From Ruminococcaceae bacterium UBA6392 (GTDB lineage: Bacteria > Bacillota > Clostridia > Oscillospirales > Acutalibacteraceae), in the NCBI GenBank assembly GCA_002438685.1, contig DJQG01000069.1, positions 17,947-28,992 of the forward strand: a stretch of 11,046 bases of DNA, in the 5' to 3' direction. Shown piece after piece: positions 1 through 6,483 of the stretch. Within the stretch, counting starts at the first letter, position 1. Each line of letters opens with the position of its first letter. A model generated the notes under the pieces. That model saw nothing but the letters and a program-made list of their open reading frames with translations, was not told where the DNA came from and did not search any database. Both the position numbers and the translations under genes were made by a program.

Positions 1-21
1 ACAGCCGCTAAAAATCAAGTT

Positions 22-1260
22 TTATTTTTCGTCGGTGCTTCGGCGGATAAAGGCGCCCGTCGGAACATCGGCATCGCAATCGAAAGTGAACTCCGCCATG
101 GGATTCGGGGCATTGTCAACGCTTTCGCCGAGGGAATTTTTGAGATTCCTGACGGTGATAACCGTCGGCTCTTTTCCCCTGTTCATTATTTCAAGCTCAT
201 CACCCTCAAAGAATCTGTTGCGCTGGCTGACTGTAAGAGTTCCGTTTTTGCTATTCACGGCAATCGCCGCCACTTCCCATCTGCGGACATAGCCGCCTTT
301 ATAATATATCTGTGCATCGTCGCGCGGAGAGCCGAAGAAAAAGCCTGTGCAGTAGTCTCTATGACTTATTTTATAGACCTCGTCCACCATCCACTGCGCG
401 GGTTTGAAATCATTTGACGGCGCAGCGAGATAGGCATCGACTGCGCTTCTGTATGCGTTAGTCACAACGGCGGTGTAATATTCAGTCTTTGCTCTGCCCT
501 CGATTTTGAAGCTTGATACGCCGGCTTCGATAAGCTCCGGGATATGCTCGATCATGCACATATCCTTTGAGTTCATTATATATGTGCCGCCCGCGGTTTC
601 TTCAACGGGGAAATATTCGCCATGACGGGTACGCTCCATGAGGCTGTATTCCCAGCGGCATGGCTGAGAGCATTCGCCTTTATTCGAGTGCCTGTCGGTA
701 AGATAGTTCGAGAGCAGGCAGCGCCCGGAATATGAGACGCACATCGCGCCGTGGACGAAGCATTCGAGTTCCATTCCTTTTGGCATTCCGGCTCGGAGAT
801 CGGCGAGCTCATCGAGCGTGAGTTCACGCGCGGAAACCACTCTTTCCGCACCGAGGTCAAAGAGCATACGCGCGCTCTCGGCATTGGCTACACCTGTCTG
901 CGTGGATATGTGAATCGGCACTTTTGGCGCGTACTTTTTCGCATAAGAAAGCACGCCGAGGTCGGTTATTATCAGCGCATCGACTCCGGCAGCCGAAGCG
1001 GCTTCAAGAAATTCCGGCAGTTCTTTGAGCTGAGCGGTATTGGGAATAATATTGCAGGTAAGATAAACTTTAACGCCGTTTTCATGGGCAAACGATACGG
1101 CTTTTACAAGCTCATCATCCGAAAAATTCTTCGGCGCAGCACGCATACCGAAGCGCGTTCCGCCCATATAGACCGCATCCGCGCCGTAATATACGGCGGC
1201 TTTCAGGCGCTCAGCATCTCCTGCTGGCGCGAGGACTTCGGGTCTTATTATATCCACCAT
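22..1260 (-). CDS. U32 family protein (TrhP/RlhA-like RNA hydroxylation protein; often annotated 'peptidase U32' or 'collagenase-like')
   Basis: This 412-residue protein opens with the typical U32 N-terminus (PEVLAPAGD at about residues 7-15, then YYGADAVYMGG). It carries the family signature around residues 166-183 (ECFVHGAMC...GRCLLS). Cysteines at about 174, 181, 197, 201 and 235 include the set expected to hold an iron-sulfur cluster in TrhP/RlhA proteins. Known relatives install 5-hydroxyuridine in tRNA (TrhP) or 5-hydroxycytidine in 23S rRNA (RlhA); genuine protease activity is doubtful for most members. The ATG at 1260 was chosen because AGGAG (1272-1268) lies exactly 7 nt upstream; the longer forms starting at 1278 or 1344 would read through this site or into mltG. 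It is the last gene of the six-gene operon, 55 nt after mltG. In B. subtilis two U32 genes (yrrN, yrrO) also lie just downstream of the mltG homologue yrrL, which favours a TrhP-type role here. The family call is secure; the exact substrate is inferred. Confidence 0.9.
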   Translation of the reverse strand: MVDIIRPEVLAPAGDAERLKAAVYYGADAVYMGGTRFGMRAAPKNFSDDELVKAVSFAHENGVKVYLTCNIIPNTAQLKELPEFLEAASAAGVDALIITDLGVLSYAKKYAPKVPIHISTQTGVANAESARMLFDLGAERVVSARELTLDELADLRAGMPKGMELECFVHGAMCVSYSGRCLLSNYLTDRHSNKGECSQPCRWEYSLMERTRHGEYFPVEETAGGTYIMNSKDMCMIEHIPELIEAGVSSFKIEGRAKTEYYTAVVTNAYRSAVDAYLAAPSNDFKPAQWMVDEVYKISHRDYCTGFFFGSPRDDAQIYYKGGYVRRWEVAAIAVNSKNGTLTVSQRNRFFEGDELEIMNRGKEPTVITVRNLKNSLGESVDNAPNPMAEFTFDCDADVPTGAFIRRSTDEK

Positions 1261-1267
1261 TGCGGCA

Positions 1268-1275
1268 CTCCTTTT
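1268..1275 (-). promoter_or_regulatory. Ribosome binding site that fixes the U32 gene start
   Basis: AAAAGGAG on the minus strand is followed after 7 nt by the ATG at 1260. It overlaps the codons just after an alternative in-frame ATG at 1278, so that upstream ATG has no Shine-Dalgarno of its own and is unlikely to be used. Confidence 0.8.
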
Positions 1276-1284
1276 CATAGATAA

Positions 1285-1309
1285 GGGAGCAAGCGTTCTG
1301 CCTGCTCCC
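1285..1309 (-). terminator. Stem-loop between mltG and the U32 gene (weak terminator or attenuator)
   Basis: On the minus strand the arms GGGAGCAGGC and GCTTGCTCCC (one G-U wobble) form a 10-bp stem with the 5-nt loop AGAAC, starting 6 nt after the mltG stop. It is followed only by TTAT rather than a full U-tract, and the U32 ribosome binding site begins about 10 nt later. The wobble pair exists only in minus-strand RNA (it is an A-C mismatch on the plus strand), so the structure suits the operon transcript. It could be a partial terminator or an mRNA-processing or 3'-protecting hairpin that lowers U32 expression relative to mltG. Confidence 0.45.
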
Positions 1310-1315
1310 TGTGAT

Positions 1316-2701
1316 TCAGTTCTGGCTGAAAGCCTTGAGCACATTGGCGTCGTGCTCGCTCTTCGTCCTCGCCATATAGATATTTCCGAACTTGTCGTGG
1401 CAGAAATAATAATATTTGGTGTTCGACGGATAGAGCGCCGCCTTTATTGCCGCCGCGCCGGGGTTGCATATGGGTCCCGGCGGGAGCCCCTGCACCGAAT
1501 AGGTGTTGTATGCATCGGCATACTTGTTGACGAGATTGACATCGGTTATAGGTGTGACATACTTCTTGATATAATCTTTAGTAGAATCGCACTCGAGTCT
1601 GCCGGCAGTCTGAGACGGGTTCTTCAAGCGGTTGTGGATAACAGAAGAGATGAGCTTCATCTGTGTATCGTCCGCCGCCTCGCGCTGGATTATCGAGGCT
1701 ATAGTCAGAATCTCGTCGACAGAATAGCCGAGCTCCTTGGCGCGCTTGTCATAAGCGTCAGTCCAGACATCCGAGAAAGCGTCGAGGAATCTGCGAATTG
1801 CTATATTTGCGCTCTCGCCCTGGAAGAAATCATAAGTGGACGGGAAGAGGTAGCCCTCAAGGCGATAGGTTCTGTTTTCGCTGTTCTTTATCGATGAGAG
1901 GAACGAATAATCAAACTGCGACTCGCTGATAGCCTTGATGAAATAAGCGGAAGTACAAACGCCGTATTCCTCAAGTCTTGCGGCTATCTGCGGGATAGAC
2001 CAGCCCTCGGGGAACAACAGAGTAACAGTATTGGGTCCCGCCTGAACGGCGCGGCACTCATAGAGCATACCCTCAACGCCCATACTCGGTTGAAGATAAT
2101 AGACACCGCTTATATATTCCGGCTCGGGAGGTCCGACAAAGAGAACTTTTATCTTATATCCGAACTTCTGTATCTTGTTGAGTCCGCTCTTCATTCCCGT
2201 GCCCTTGGCTGCGGAAGAGACTTTGTAGAACATCTTGCAGAAAGTTTTGTTGGAAATGAGATCGTTATCGTCGAGAATATCGATTATCTGATTTGTAGTA
2301 GCGTTCTGCGGGATATTGACCGTGACTATATCATTGCCGCGGTTTATCGCGAGGACATCGTTTATGCACGAGATGGCTATAAACGAAAGCACGACGGATA
2401 TGGCGACAATAACAAGTATAAAAGCGGTCAGGACAAGCGCATCCGCGGTCTTATCGGTCTTTGTCTTAGTCTTTGCGGACGCTCCGCCGGAGGATGAGCG
2501 AGAACCGTACGAACGTTTTTTGGCGGGGCGGCTCGAGAAATATACCTCACCTTTATAGACGGGCACATCGTCCTGCGGCTGAGTCGATGCATTGTCGTCC
2601 TCATCGATATGGACAACGAAGTTCTTGACTTTTTCGCGTCTGTCCGGCGTACCGGGTGTTCCGCCCTGGTCGCCGCTGTAAAGTTTAAGCGTTCTTTTCA
2701 T
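1316..2701 (-). CDS. mltG: Endolytic murein transglycosylase MltG (YceG-like)
   Basis: The 461-residue protein has a long basic, Ser/Lys-rich cytoplasmic N-terminus (about 1-85), one membrane segment (about 88-112) and an extracellular YceG/MltG domain. Recognisable motifs are LEGYLFPSTYDF (281-292), the catalytic region IASIIQREA with the presumed catalytic Glu at 341, and YNTYSVQGLPPGPICNPG (about 398-415). MltG cuts nascent peptidoglycan glycan strands near the membrane and so sets glycan length. The first Glu of the commoner 'IVEKE' form is Gln here, but the second Glu is kept, as in many Firmicutes. The ATG at 2701 follows AGGAG with 6 nt spacing and lies 12 nt after the folate cyclo-ligase stop. 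The protein is longer than E. coli MltG because of the cytoplasmic extension, a feature known in some Gram-positive homologues. I am confident in this call. Confidence 0.95.
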   Translation of the reverse strand: MKRTLKLYSGDQGGTPGTPDRREKVKNFVVHIDEDDNASTQPQDDVPVYKGEVYFSSRPAKKRSYGSRSSSGGASAKTKTKTDKTADALVLTAFILVIVAISVVLSFIAISCINDVLAINRGNDIVTVNIPQNATTNQIIDILDDNDLISNKTFCKMFYKVSSAAKGTGMKSGLNKIQKFGYKIKVLFVGPPEPEYISGVYYLQPSMGVEGMLYECRAVQAGPNTVTLLFPEGWSIPQIAARLEEYGVCTSAYFIKAISESQFDYSFLSSIKNSENRTYRLEGYLFPSTYDFFQGESANIAIRRFLDAFSDVWTDAYDKRAKELGYSVDEILTIASIIQREAADDTQMKLISSVIHNRLKNPSQTAGRLECDSTKDYIKKYVTPITDVNLVNKYADAYNTYSVQGLPPGPICNPGAAAIKAALYPSNTKYYYFCHDKFGNIYMARTKSEHDANVLKAFSQN

Positions 2702-2713
2702 ATGTAGCTCCTC

Positions 2714-3298
2714 TCAGCCGTTTGAAATTACCCTTTTTTCCGTCACTACGACATCGGCGCATCTGTCAAATCTTCCGCGCGGAAGCCGATTGCTTATACA
2801 GCACTCGTAGCATATCCCCGCCGTATCCCCTTTGAAACGAGACAGAAATCTGTCGTAGTATCCCTTGCCGAAGCCGAGGCGATAGCCCTGTTCATCAAAT
2901 GTGAGCGCGGGTATAATGCACAGTCCTTCGCTCAGATTCACGAGCTTCTCACATTTTGACTTTATCGGTTCGAGTATCCCGTAAGCGCCCTTTTGCAGGT
3001 CGTCAAACGAGGTTATATAATAAAACTCCATCTCGTGAAGTCCCGGTATACAGCGCGGAACGGCGACTCGCTTCGAGCGCTTCAGTGCATCTTCGATAAG
3101 GGCATGAGTATCGACCTCTATATCATTCGAGACATAGGTCAGAAGCGTACTGCACTCCCTGTACCGCCAGAGATTTGTCAGGCGGTTGAAGATACGCGCG
3201 TCGAGGTTTTTCTTCTCCTCTGCGGTAAACTGCGAGCGCAAAAGCCTGCATTTGCTTCTGATTGCCGCCTTTTCTTCGCGTATATCTCTCAGGAGCAT
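2714..3298 (-). CDS. 5-formyltetrahydrofolate cyclo-ligase (YqgN/YgfA family)
   Basis: This 194-residue protein matches the usual family length. It begins with a basic helix containing KAAIRSKCRLLR (about 10-21), carries RVAVPRC (about 77-83), and has the hallmark LGFGKGYYDRFL at about 141-152, the folate/nucleotide-binding loop. The enzyme uses ATP to convert 5-formyl-THF to 5,10-methenyl-THF in the cytoplasm, recycling a folate form that inhibits one-carbon enzymes. Its ATG at 3298 lies inside the end of the DJ-1-like gene (10-nt overlap), with GAGGAG about 8 nt upstream, so the two are translationally coupled. Its position in this operon is probably housekeeping co-transcription rather than a pathway link. 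Confidence 0.94.
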   Translation of the reverse strand: MLLRDIREEKAAIRSKCRLLRSQFTAEEKKNLDARIFNRLTNLWRYRECSTLLTYVSNDIEVDTHALIEDALKRSKRVAVPRCIPGLHEMEFYYITSFDDLQKGAYGILEPIKSKCEKLVNLSEGLCIIPALTFDEQGYRLGFGKGYYDRFLSRFKGDTAGICYECCISNRLPRGRFDRCADVVVTEKRVISNG

Positions 3299-3831
3299 TG
3301 GAGCGACTCCTCGATTTTCTTCATCTTCGCTTCGCCGACGAAAGCCGCGCCTATTGCGATGCCGAATTTCACAGCGCTGCCCATGCCTTTGGCAGTTATT
3401 ATATTGCCGTCCGTCACAACAAACGAATCTGAAAGCTCTGCGCCTTCAAGTTCACTTTCAAAGCCCGGGAAGCAGACAGCTTTTTTGCCCTTGAGCATAC
3501 CCTTATGACCGAGTATCGACGGGGCGGCGCATATAGCGCAGACAAGCTTTTTGTTTTCATAGGCATAGTCAACAAAGGCGTTGACTTTAGCGGATCGTTC
3601 GAGATTCAGCGTGCCGGGCATTCCGCCGGGCAGAATAACAGCTTCAATATCATCGCCGGGCGTCAAATCGCTGTCCACAGCATCGCACACGGTGCTTATT
3701 CTGTGCGCTCCGGTTATGACATCGGAGCCGACGCCGACGATTTTCACTTTCAGATCGGCTCTGCGCAGAACATCGACCGTCGCGAGAGCTTCGACCTCTT
3801 CAAAGCCGTTTGCAAGAAATATATATATCAT
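3289..3831 (-). CDS. DJ-1/PfpI (ThiJ/YajL) family protein
   Basis: The 180-residue protein spans the whole DJ-1 fold. Visible landmarks are an N-terminal GFEEVEA (9-15), with Glu14 matching the acidic residue that sits next to the reactive cysteine; ILPGGMPGTLNL (66-77); and the nucleophile elbow CAICAAPSIL with Cys101 as the reactive cysteine. The C-terminal DGNIITAKGMGSAVKFGIAI is also typical. Members act in protection against oxidative or carbonyl stress; the reported protein deglycase activity is debated, so no reaction is assigned. The ATG at 3831 follows GGAGGG with about 7 nt spacing and lies 15 nt after the GNAT stop. It overlaps the next gene by 10 nt. Family assignment is secure; function within the family is open. 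Confidence 0.92.
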   Translation of the reverse strand: MIYIFLANGFEEVEALATVDVLRRADLKVKIVGVGSDVITGAHRISTVCDAVDSDLTPGDDIEAVILPGGMPGTLNLERSAKVNAFVDYAYENKKLVCAICAAPSILGHKGMLKGKKAVCFPGFESELEGAELSDSFVVTDGNIITAKGMGSAVKFGIAIGAAFVGEAKMKKIEESLQCS

Positions 3832-3846
3832 ATCTTTTCCCTCCGT

Positions 3847-4725
3847 TTAACCGAGAGTAAGTCCCATATAGGCGTTTTTTATATCTCCGAGCGCCGATGC
3901 CGAATCTGCGTTAAGCGGCAGGAGCATGGCGTTGTTGCGGGTCGTGAACGAATCCGCAGAGAGCGGAAAATCAAGCGGAAGTCTGAACGAGAACTCACTG
4001 CATTTGCTCGCTGAGAGCAATGCATGCGCGAGCACGGGGACGCATCCGCGCCTTGCGGCACATTCTCTGATTATCGCCGTTTCACTTTCTTCGTCAAAGA
4101 GTGCATAGGCGGAACTCCTCCCTGATGAAGACGCGGCGACGCTCTTGCAGCCCGCGTTGATGTTTTCGTCTATTGCGTATTGCAAAGCATCGATATCCCA
4201 AACAAAGCAATCAATGCCGCAGAGGCAGGCATTTCTGACCGTCTGCATATTTTCGGCGGTAAGCTCTTCGATCCGAGCACTGCTGTCCGCGATAAGTTCA
4301 AGGTGTCTGCGAGCGATTTTCAGAAGTTTTTCTTCAAAAGCCGGGCGATAGCCAAAACGGGAATAATAATCAAACAGGCTGTCCTCCGCCGGAACGAGAC
4401 AGATATAATCAAGCCCCGAATCGCGGCACAGCGACTCGGCAGAATGAAGCAGTTCGCCCATATATCCGCGCGAGCGGAAATCCGGATGAGTGCAGGCAGC
4501 ATATAAATACGCCGCGTCAAACGCCTCCCCTGCTATTCTCACTTTACCGTCAAGCAGATAGAGCACCGAGCATATTTTTTCGTTCTCGCGCCCGATAAGC
4601 GTGCGCTCGGGTACGAAGCGGCTGTGCATAAACGCGCCAATATATTCGTCATCATCGCCGAAACAGATCTGCCACAGGGCGGTAAGCTCGCCGATATCTT
4701 CTTTTGAAGCAGTTGAAATGATCAT
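3847..4725 (-). CDS. GNAT family N-acetyltransferase with a C-terminal extension
   Basis: This 292-residue protein has an N-terminal GNAT domain: CoA-binding motif A reads AACTHPDFRSRGYMGELL (about 76-93), followed by GLDYICLVPAEDSLFDYYSRFGYRP (about 104-128), the usual beta5/motif-B end. The remaining 160 or so residues resemble the second half of two-domain Eis-like acetyltransferases only in layout; I cannot name the substrate. The ATG at 4725 was chosen over an upstream in-frame start because it makes the classic 4-nt ATGA overlap with the stop of the DUF2156 gene, with AAGGG just upstream. The tight coupling suggests the two proteins, both with GNAT-type folds, are made in fixed ratio and may work on related substrates. 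That link is inference. Confidence 0.85.
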   Translation of the reverse strand: MIISTASKEDIGELTALWQICFGDDDEYIGAFMHSRFVPERTLIGRENEKICSVLYLLDGKVRIAGEAFDAAYLYAACTHPDFRSRGYMGELLHSAESLCRDSGLDYICLVPAEDSLFDYYSRFGYRPAFEEKLLKIARRHLELIADSSARIEELTAENMQTVRNACLCGIDCFVWDIDALQYAIDENINAGCKSVAASSSGRSSAYALFDEESETAIIRECAARRGCVPVLAHALLSASKCSEFSFRLPLDFPLSADSFTTRNNAMLLPLNADSASALGDIKNAYMGLTLG

Positions 4726-5627
4726 TTCTTGACCCTTGCCATATATTTTTCGAGCAGGATATCCGGGCAATATGAGAGCTTTGCTTTGCGCAATCCCTCG
4801 GAGCCGGTATCGTCCTCGCGGTTGATGTATTTATACTGCGAGAGCGAGTTCGCTGCAAACTCGCGGTTTATCATCGGATATGCTCCGCGAACATCGGCAT
4901 AGGCTTTTTCAATATGGGTGCAGAAAACCTCGGGGTTCATCTCCTCGCCGAAGGTGAACGCGACAACCTCGCCGTTTGCTCTGAGCAGTCCGCCGACAAA
5001 GCCCAAATCAAAGTAGTTTTCAAAGCTTATATTTATCGCATCGAGCTCATCGTCCATCGCCTCGGGGTCTTTTTCCCTGTTTCTGCGCTCCCACTCGGCG
5101 TTCATTGCTCTGCACTCATCAAGGTTGTCCGCGGTTATTGGCTCATAGCTCCACTCATTTTCGCGCATAAATGCGGCGATATGATTTCTCTTGCCATGGA
5201 ACTTCTTACCGGGCAGGTTGATAAGATTCTCGGTAAGATATATATAATCAAAACTGTCTCTGAGCGGCTCAAAATCGAACTTGCCTGGGAACAGCGTCTC
5301 GACCTTTTTCACACACTCGTTGTTGAGACCGAACATCTCGAGCCCGTATCCCATTTTTGCGGAATCTTCTTCAATGAGTTCAATCGCCGCTTTCAGATCC
5401 CCTTCACCGACGGGGAAACCGTAAGTCGGTCTTTTGACACCGTTGTCGTCATCGGTGCCGTTGATTGAAAAGAGAAAGCCGTCATGCGACGCGATTCTGA
5501 TATTATAGACATGCTGCCAGATGAACATATCGCCGAAGCTGTAATCGCAGCCGAAGCGTTTTGCGTGGCTGATGATGGGAGCCACCCACTTTCTGTCCTC
5601 AGTTACCGGAGGGCGGAAATCCAACAT
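4722..5627 (-). CDS. DUF2156 domain protein (aminoacyl-lipid-transferase-like GNAT fold)
   Basis: The 301-residue protein shows the full DUF2156 pattern: DYSFGDMFIW near residue 28, LPGKKFHGKRNHI (about 138-150), HIEKAYADVRGAYPMINREFA (about 238-258) and the C-terminal NREDDTG..GLRKAKLSYCP (from about 269). DUF2156 is the soluble domain of MprF-type phosphatidylglycerol lysyltransferases, which move an amino acid from aminoacyl-tRNA to a lipid. This stand-alone form has no membrane segments, so its acceptor is unknown. The ATG at 5627 has AGGGAG 10 nt upstream; the in-frame TTG at 5636 would be only 1 nt from that site and is rejected. It is the first gene of the six-gene operon and overlaps the GNAT gene by 4 nt. 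Confidence 0.88.
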   Translation of the reverse strand: MLDFRPPVTEDRKWVAPIISHAKRFGCDYSFGDMFIWQHVYNIRIASHDGFLFSINGTDDDNGVKRPTYGFPVGEGDLKAAIELIEEDSAKMGYGLEMFGLNNECVKKVETLFPGKFDFEPLRDSFDYIYLTENLINLPGKKFHGKRNHIAAFMRENEWSYEPITADNLDECRAMNAEWERRNREKDPEAMDDELDAINISFENYFDLGFVGGLLRANGEVVAFTFGEEMNPEVFCTHIEKAYADVRGAYPMINREFAANSLSQYKYINREDDTGSEGLRKAKLSYCPDILLEKYMARVKK

Positions 5628-5690
5628 AAATAACAATCTCCCTGTTTTCAGTCTGCACTGAGCAAACTTCCCGAATTTAGGATTCAGATA

Positions 5691-5719
5691 ATTATAACAA
5701 AATCATACAAATTTTTCAA
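5691..5719 (-). promoter_or_regulatory. Sigma-A-type promoter of the DUF2156-to-U32 operon
   Basis: On the minus strand TTGAAA (5719-5714) and TATAAT (5696-5691) are separated by exactly 17 nt, with an extended -10 TG one base before the -10 box. Transcription would start near 5684, giving a leader of about 57 nt before the ATG at 5627. This is the only strong promoter seen upstream of the six-gene cluster. Confidence 0.87.
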
Positions 5720-5832
5720 GAGTCCGAAACGCCAACTAAAGATTGCATTGAAAAGCATTTTTAGTACGAAATGCAGAGAACAAAGATATTCTTGGCAGTC
5801 ACGAACATTTTATACTTCACATAAAGCCAACA
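5720..5832. other. Non-coding spacer between the dpaB hairpin and the operon promoter
   Basis: These 113 nt are AT-rich and hold no ORF with a ribosome binding site. The only structure seen is a weak 6-bp inverted repeat (GCATTT at 5755-5760 with AAATGC at 5769-5774), too small to interpret. Confidence 0.5.
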
Positions 5833-5890
5833 GGGAGCGCACCCGAGTATCCACGCCAAAAGTTTTGGAGTGAATACGAGATGCGCTCCC
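5833..5890 (-). terminator. Long 58-nt hairpin just after dpaB (probable dpaAB terminator or 3'-stabilising structure)
   Basis: In minus-strand RNA the outer arms GGGAGCGCATCT and GGGTGCGCTCCC pair over 12 bp with two G-U wobbles. After a small internal loop, GTATTCAC pairs with GTGGATAC (8 bp, one wobble), then a 1x1 mismatch, then CCAAA with TTTGG closing the loop. The fold starts 5 nt after the dpaB stop. All three wobbles would be A-C mismatches on the plus strand, which points to function in the dpaAB transcript. The following bases (TGTTGGCTTTATG) are only mildly U-rich, so termination efficiency is uncertain. Confidence 0.65.
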
Positions 5891-5895
5891 ATATA

Positions 5896-6483
5896 TCAAA
5901 CCGCGGACGGAGCAAGCAGCAGAGGTTCAAGCTGCACGCCCGAGAGCGCGGTAACGGCTGCATCGTAAGTTTTCGAAAAATCGGCGACAATGGAATTCGG
6001 CTTTTTTATATGATCGTCCTGCAGCATCGGGACGAAATATATATGCTTTGTGTTGAGCAGTCTGCCGATATTAGCGGCCGCCGCGCCGAGTGCGTCGTTT
6101 GTAGAGACGGCGAGCAGCACCGCTCCCCCGTTTCTGATATGCGATTTTGCCGCAAGGGTCACCGGGGTATCATTTATTCCGTTTGCGAGCTTCGCAAGGG
6201 TGTTCCCCGTACACGGCTCAATGATAAGGATATCTATCATTTTTTTAGGTCCTATCGGCTCTGCATCGGTTATAGTATGAATAACGGGCTTACCGCAGAT
6301 ATCTTCTATCTCGCGAACAATATCCGCCGCTTTTCCGAATCGGGTATCAACAGAATATGCGTTTTCGGACATTATCGGAAGAATATCCGCGCCCTTTGCT
6401 TTTAGCTCCCGCATCTCGGCTATTGCCTTTGAAAGCGTGCAGAACGAGCCGCACAGGGCAAAGCCCACGCGCAACTGTTTCAT
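5896..6483 (-). CDS. dpaB: Dipicolinate synthase subunit B (SpoVFB, flavoprotein-like)
   Basis: The 195-residue protein begins LRVGFALCGSFCT (about 4-16) and carries IIEPCTGNTLAKLANGI (about 87-103) and TPVTLAAKSHIRNGGAVLLAVSTNDALG (about 106-133), the HFCD/flavoprotein fold pattern of DpaB. Late FVPMLQDD (about 150-157) is also typical. Together with DpaA it converts (hydroxy-)tetrahydrodipicolinate, from the lysine pathway, to dipicolinic acid in the mother cell; the product is loaded into the spore core as Ca-DPA. The ATG at 6483 shares one base with the dpaA stop (TGATG) and has AAGGAGG 7 nt upstream inside dpaA; the TTG one codon earlier is not needed. Unlike B. subtilis, no asd/dapG/dapA genes follow; a long hairpin comes next. 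Confidence 0.96.
   Translation of the reverse strand: MKQLRVGFALCGSFCTLSKAIAEMRELKAKGADILPIMSENAYSVDTRFGKAADIVREIEDICGKPVIHTITDAEPIGPKKMIDILIIEPCTGNTLAKLANGINDTPVTLAAKSHIRNGGAVLLAVSTNDALGAAAANIGRLLNTKHIYFVPMLQDDHIKKPNSIVADFSKTYDAAVTALSGVQLEPLLLAPSAV

Noticed and set aside
751..1284. 177-codon plus-strand open frame opposite the U32 gene
   Set aside because: It is antisense to a well-supported gene, has no recognisable family pattern and no convincing ribosome binding site; the open frame follows from codon bias of the real gene.
1261..1344. Longer N-terminus for the U32 protein starting at 1344 or 1278
   Set aside because: The longest form overlaps the mltG end and would translate the hairpin and the ribosome binding site; the ATG at 1260 has ideal spacing and begins right before the conserved PEVLAPAGD.
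4914..5468. 184-codon plus-strand open frame opposite the DUF2156 gene
   Set aside because: The opposite strand carries clear DUF2156 motifs; this frame looks like a shadow.
5755..5774. Small inverted repeat GCATTT/AAATGC in the dpaB-DUF2156 spacer
   Set aside because: Only 6 AT-rich base pairs with an 8-nt loop; expected by chance in such sequence.
5881..6405. 174-codon plus-strand open frame opposite dpaB
   Set aside because: It starts inside the hairpin after dpaB and is antisense to a confident gene; no family features.
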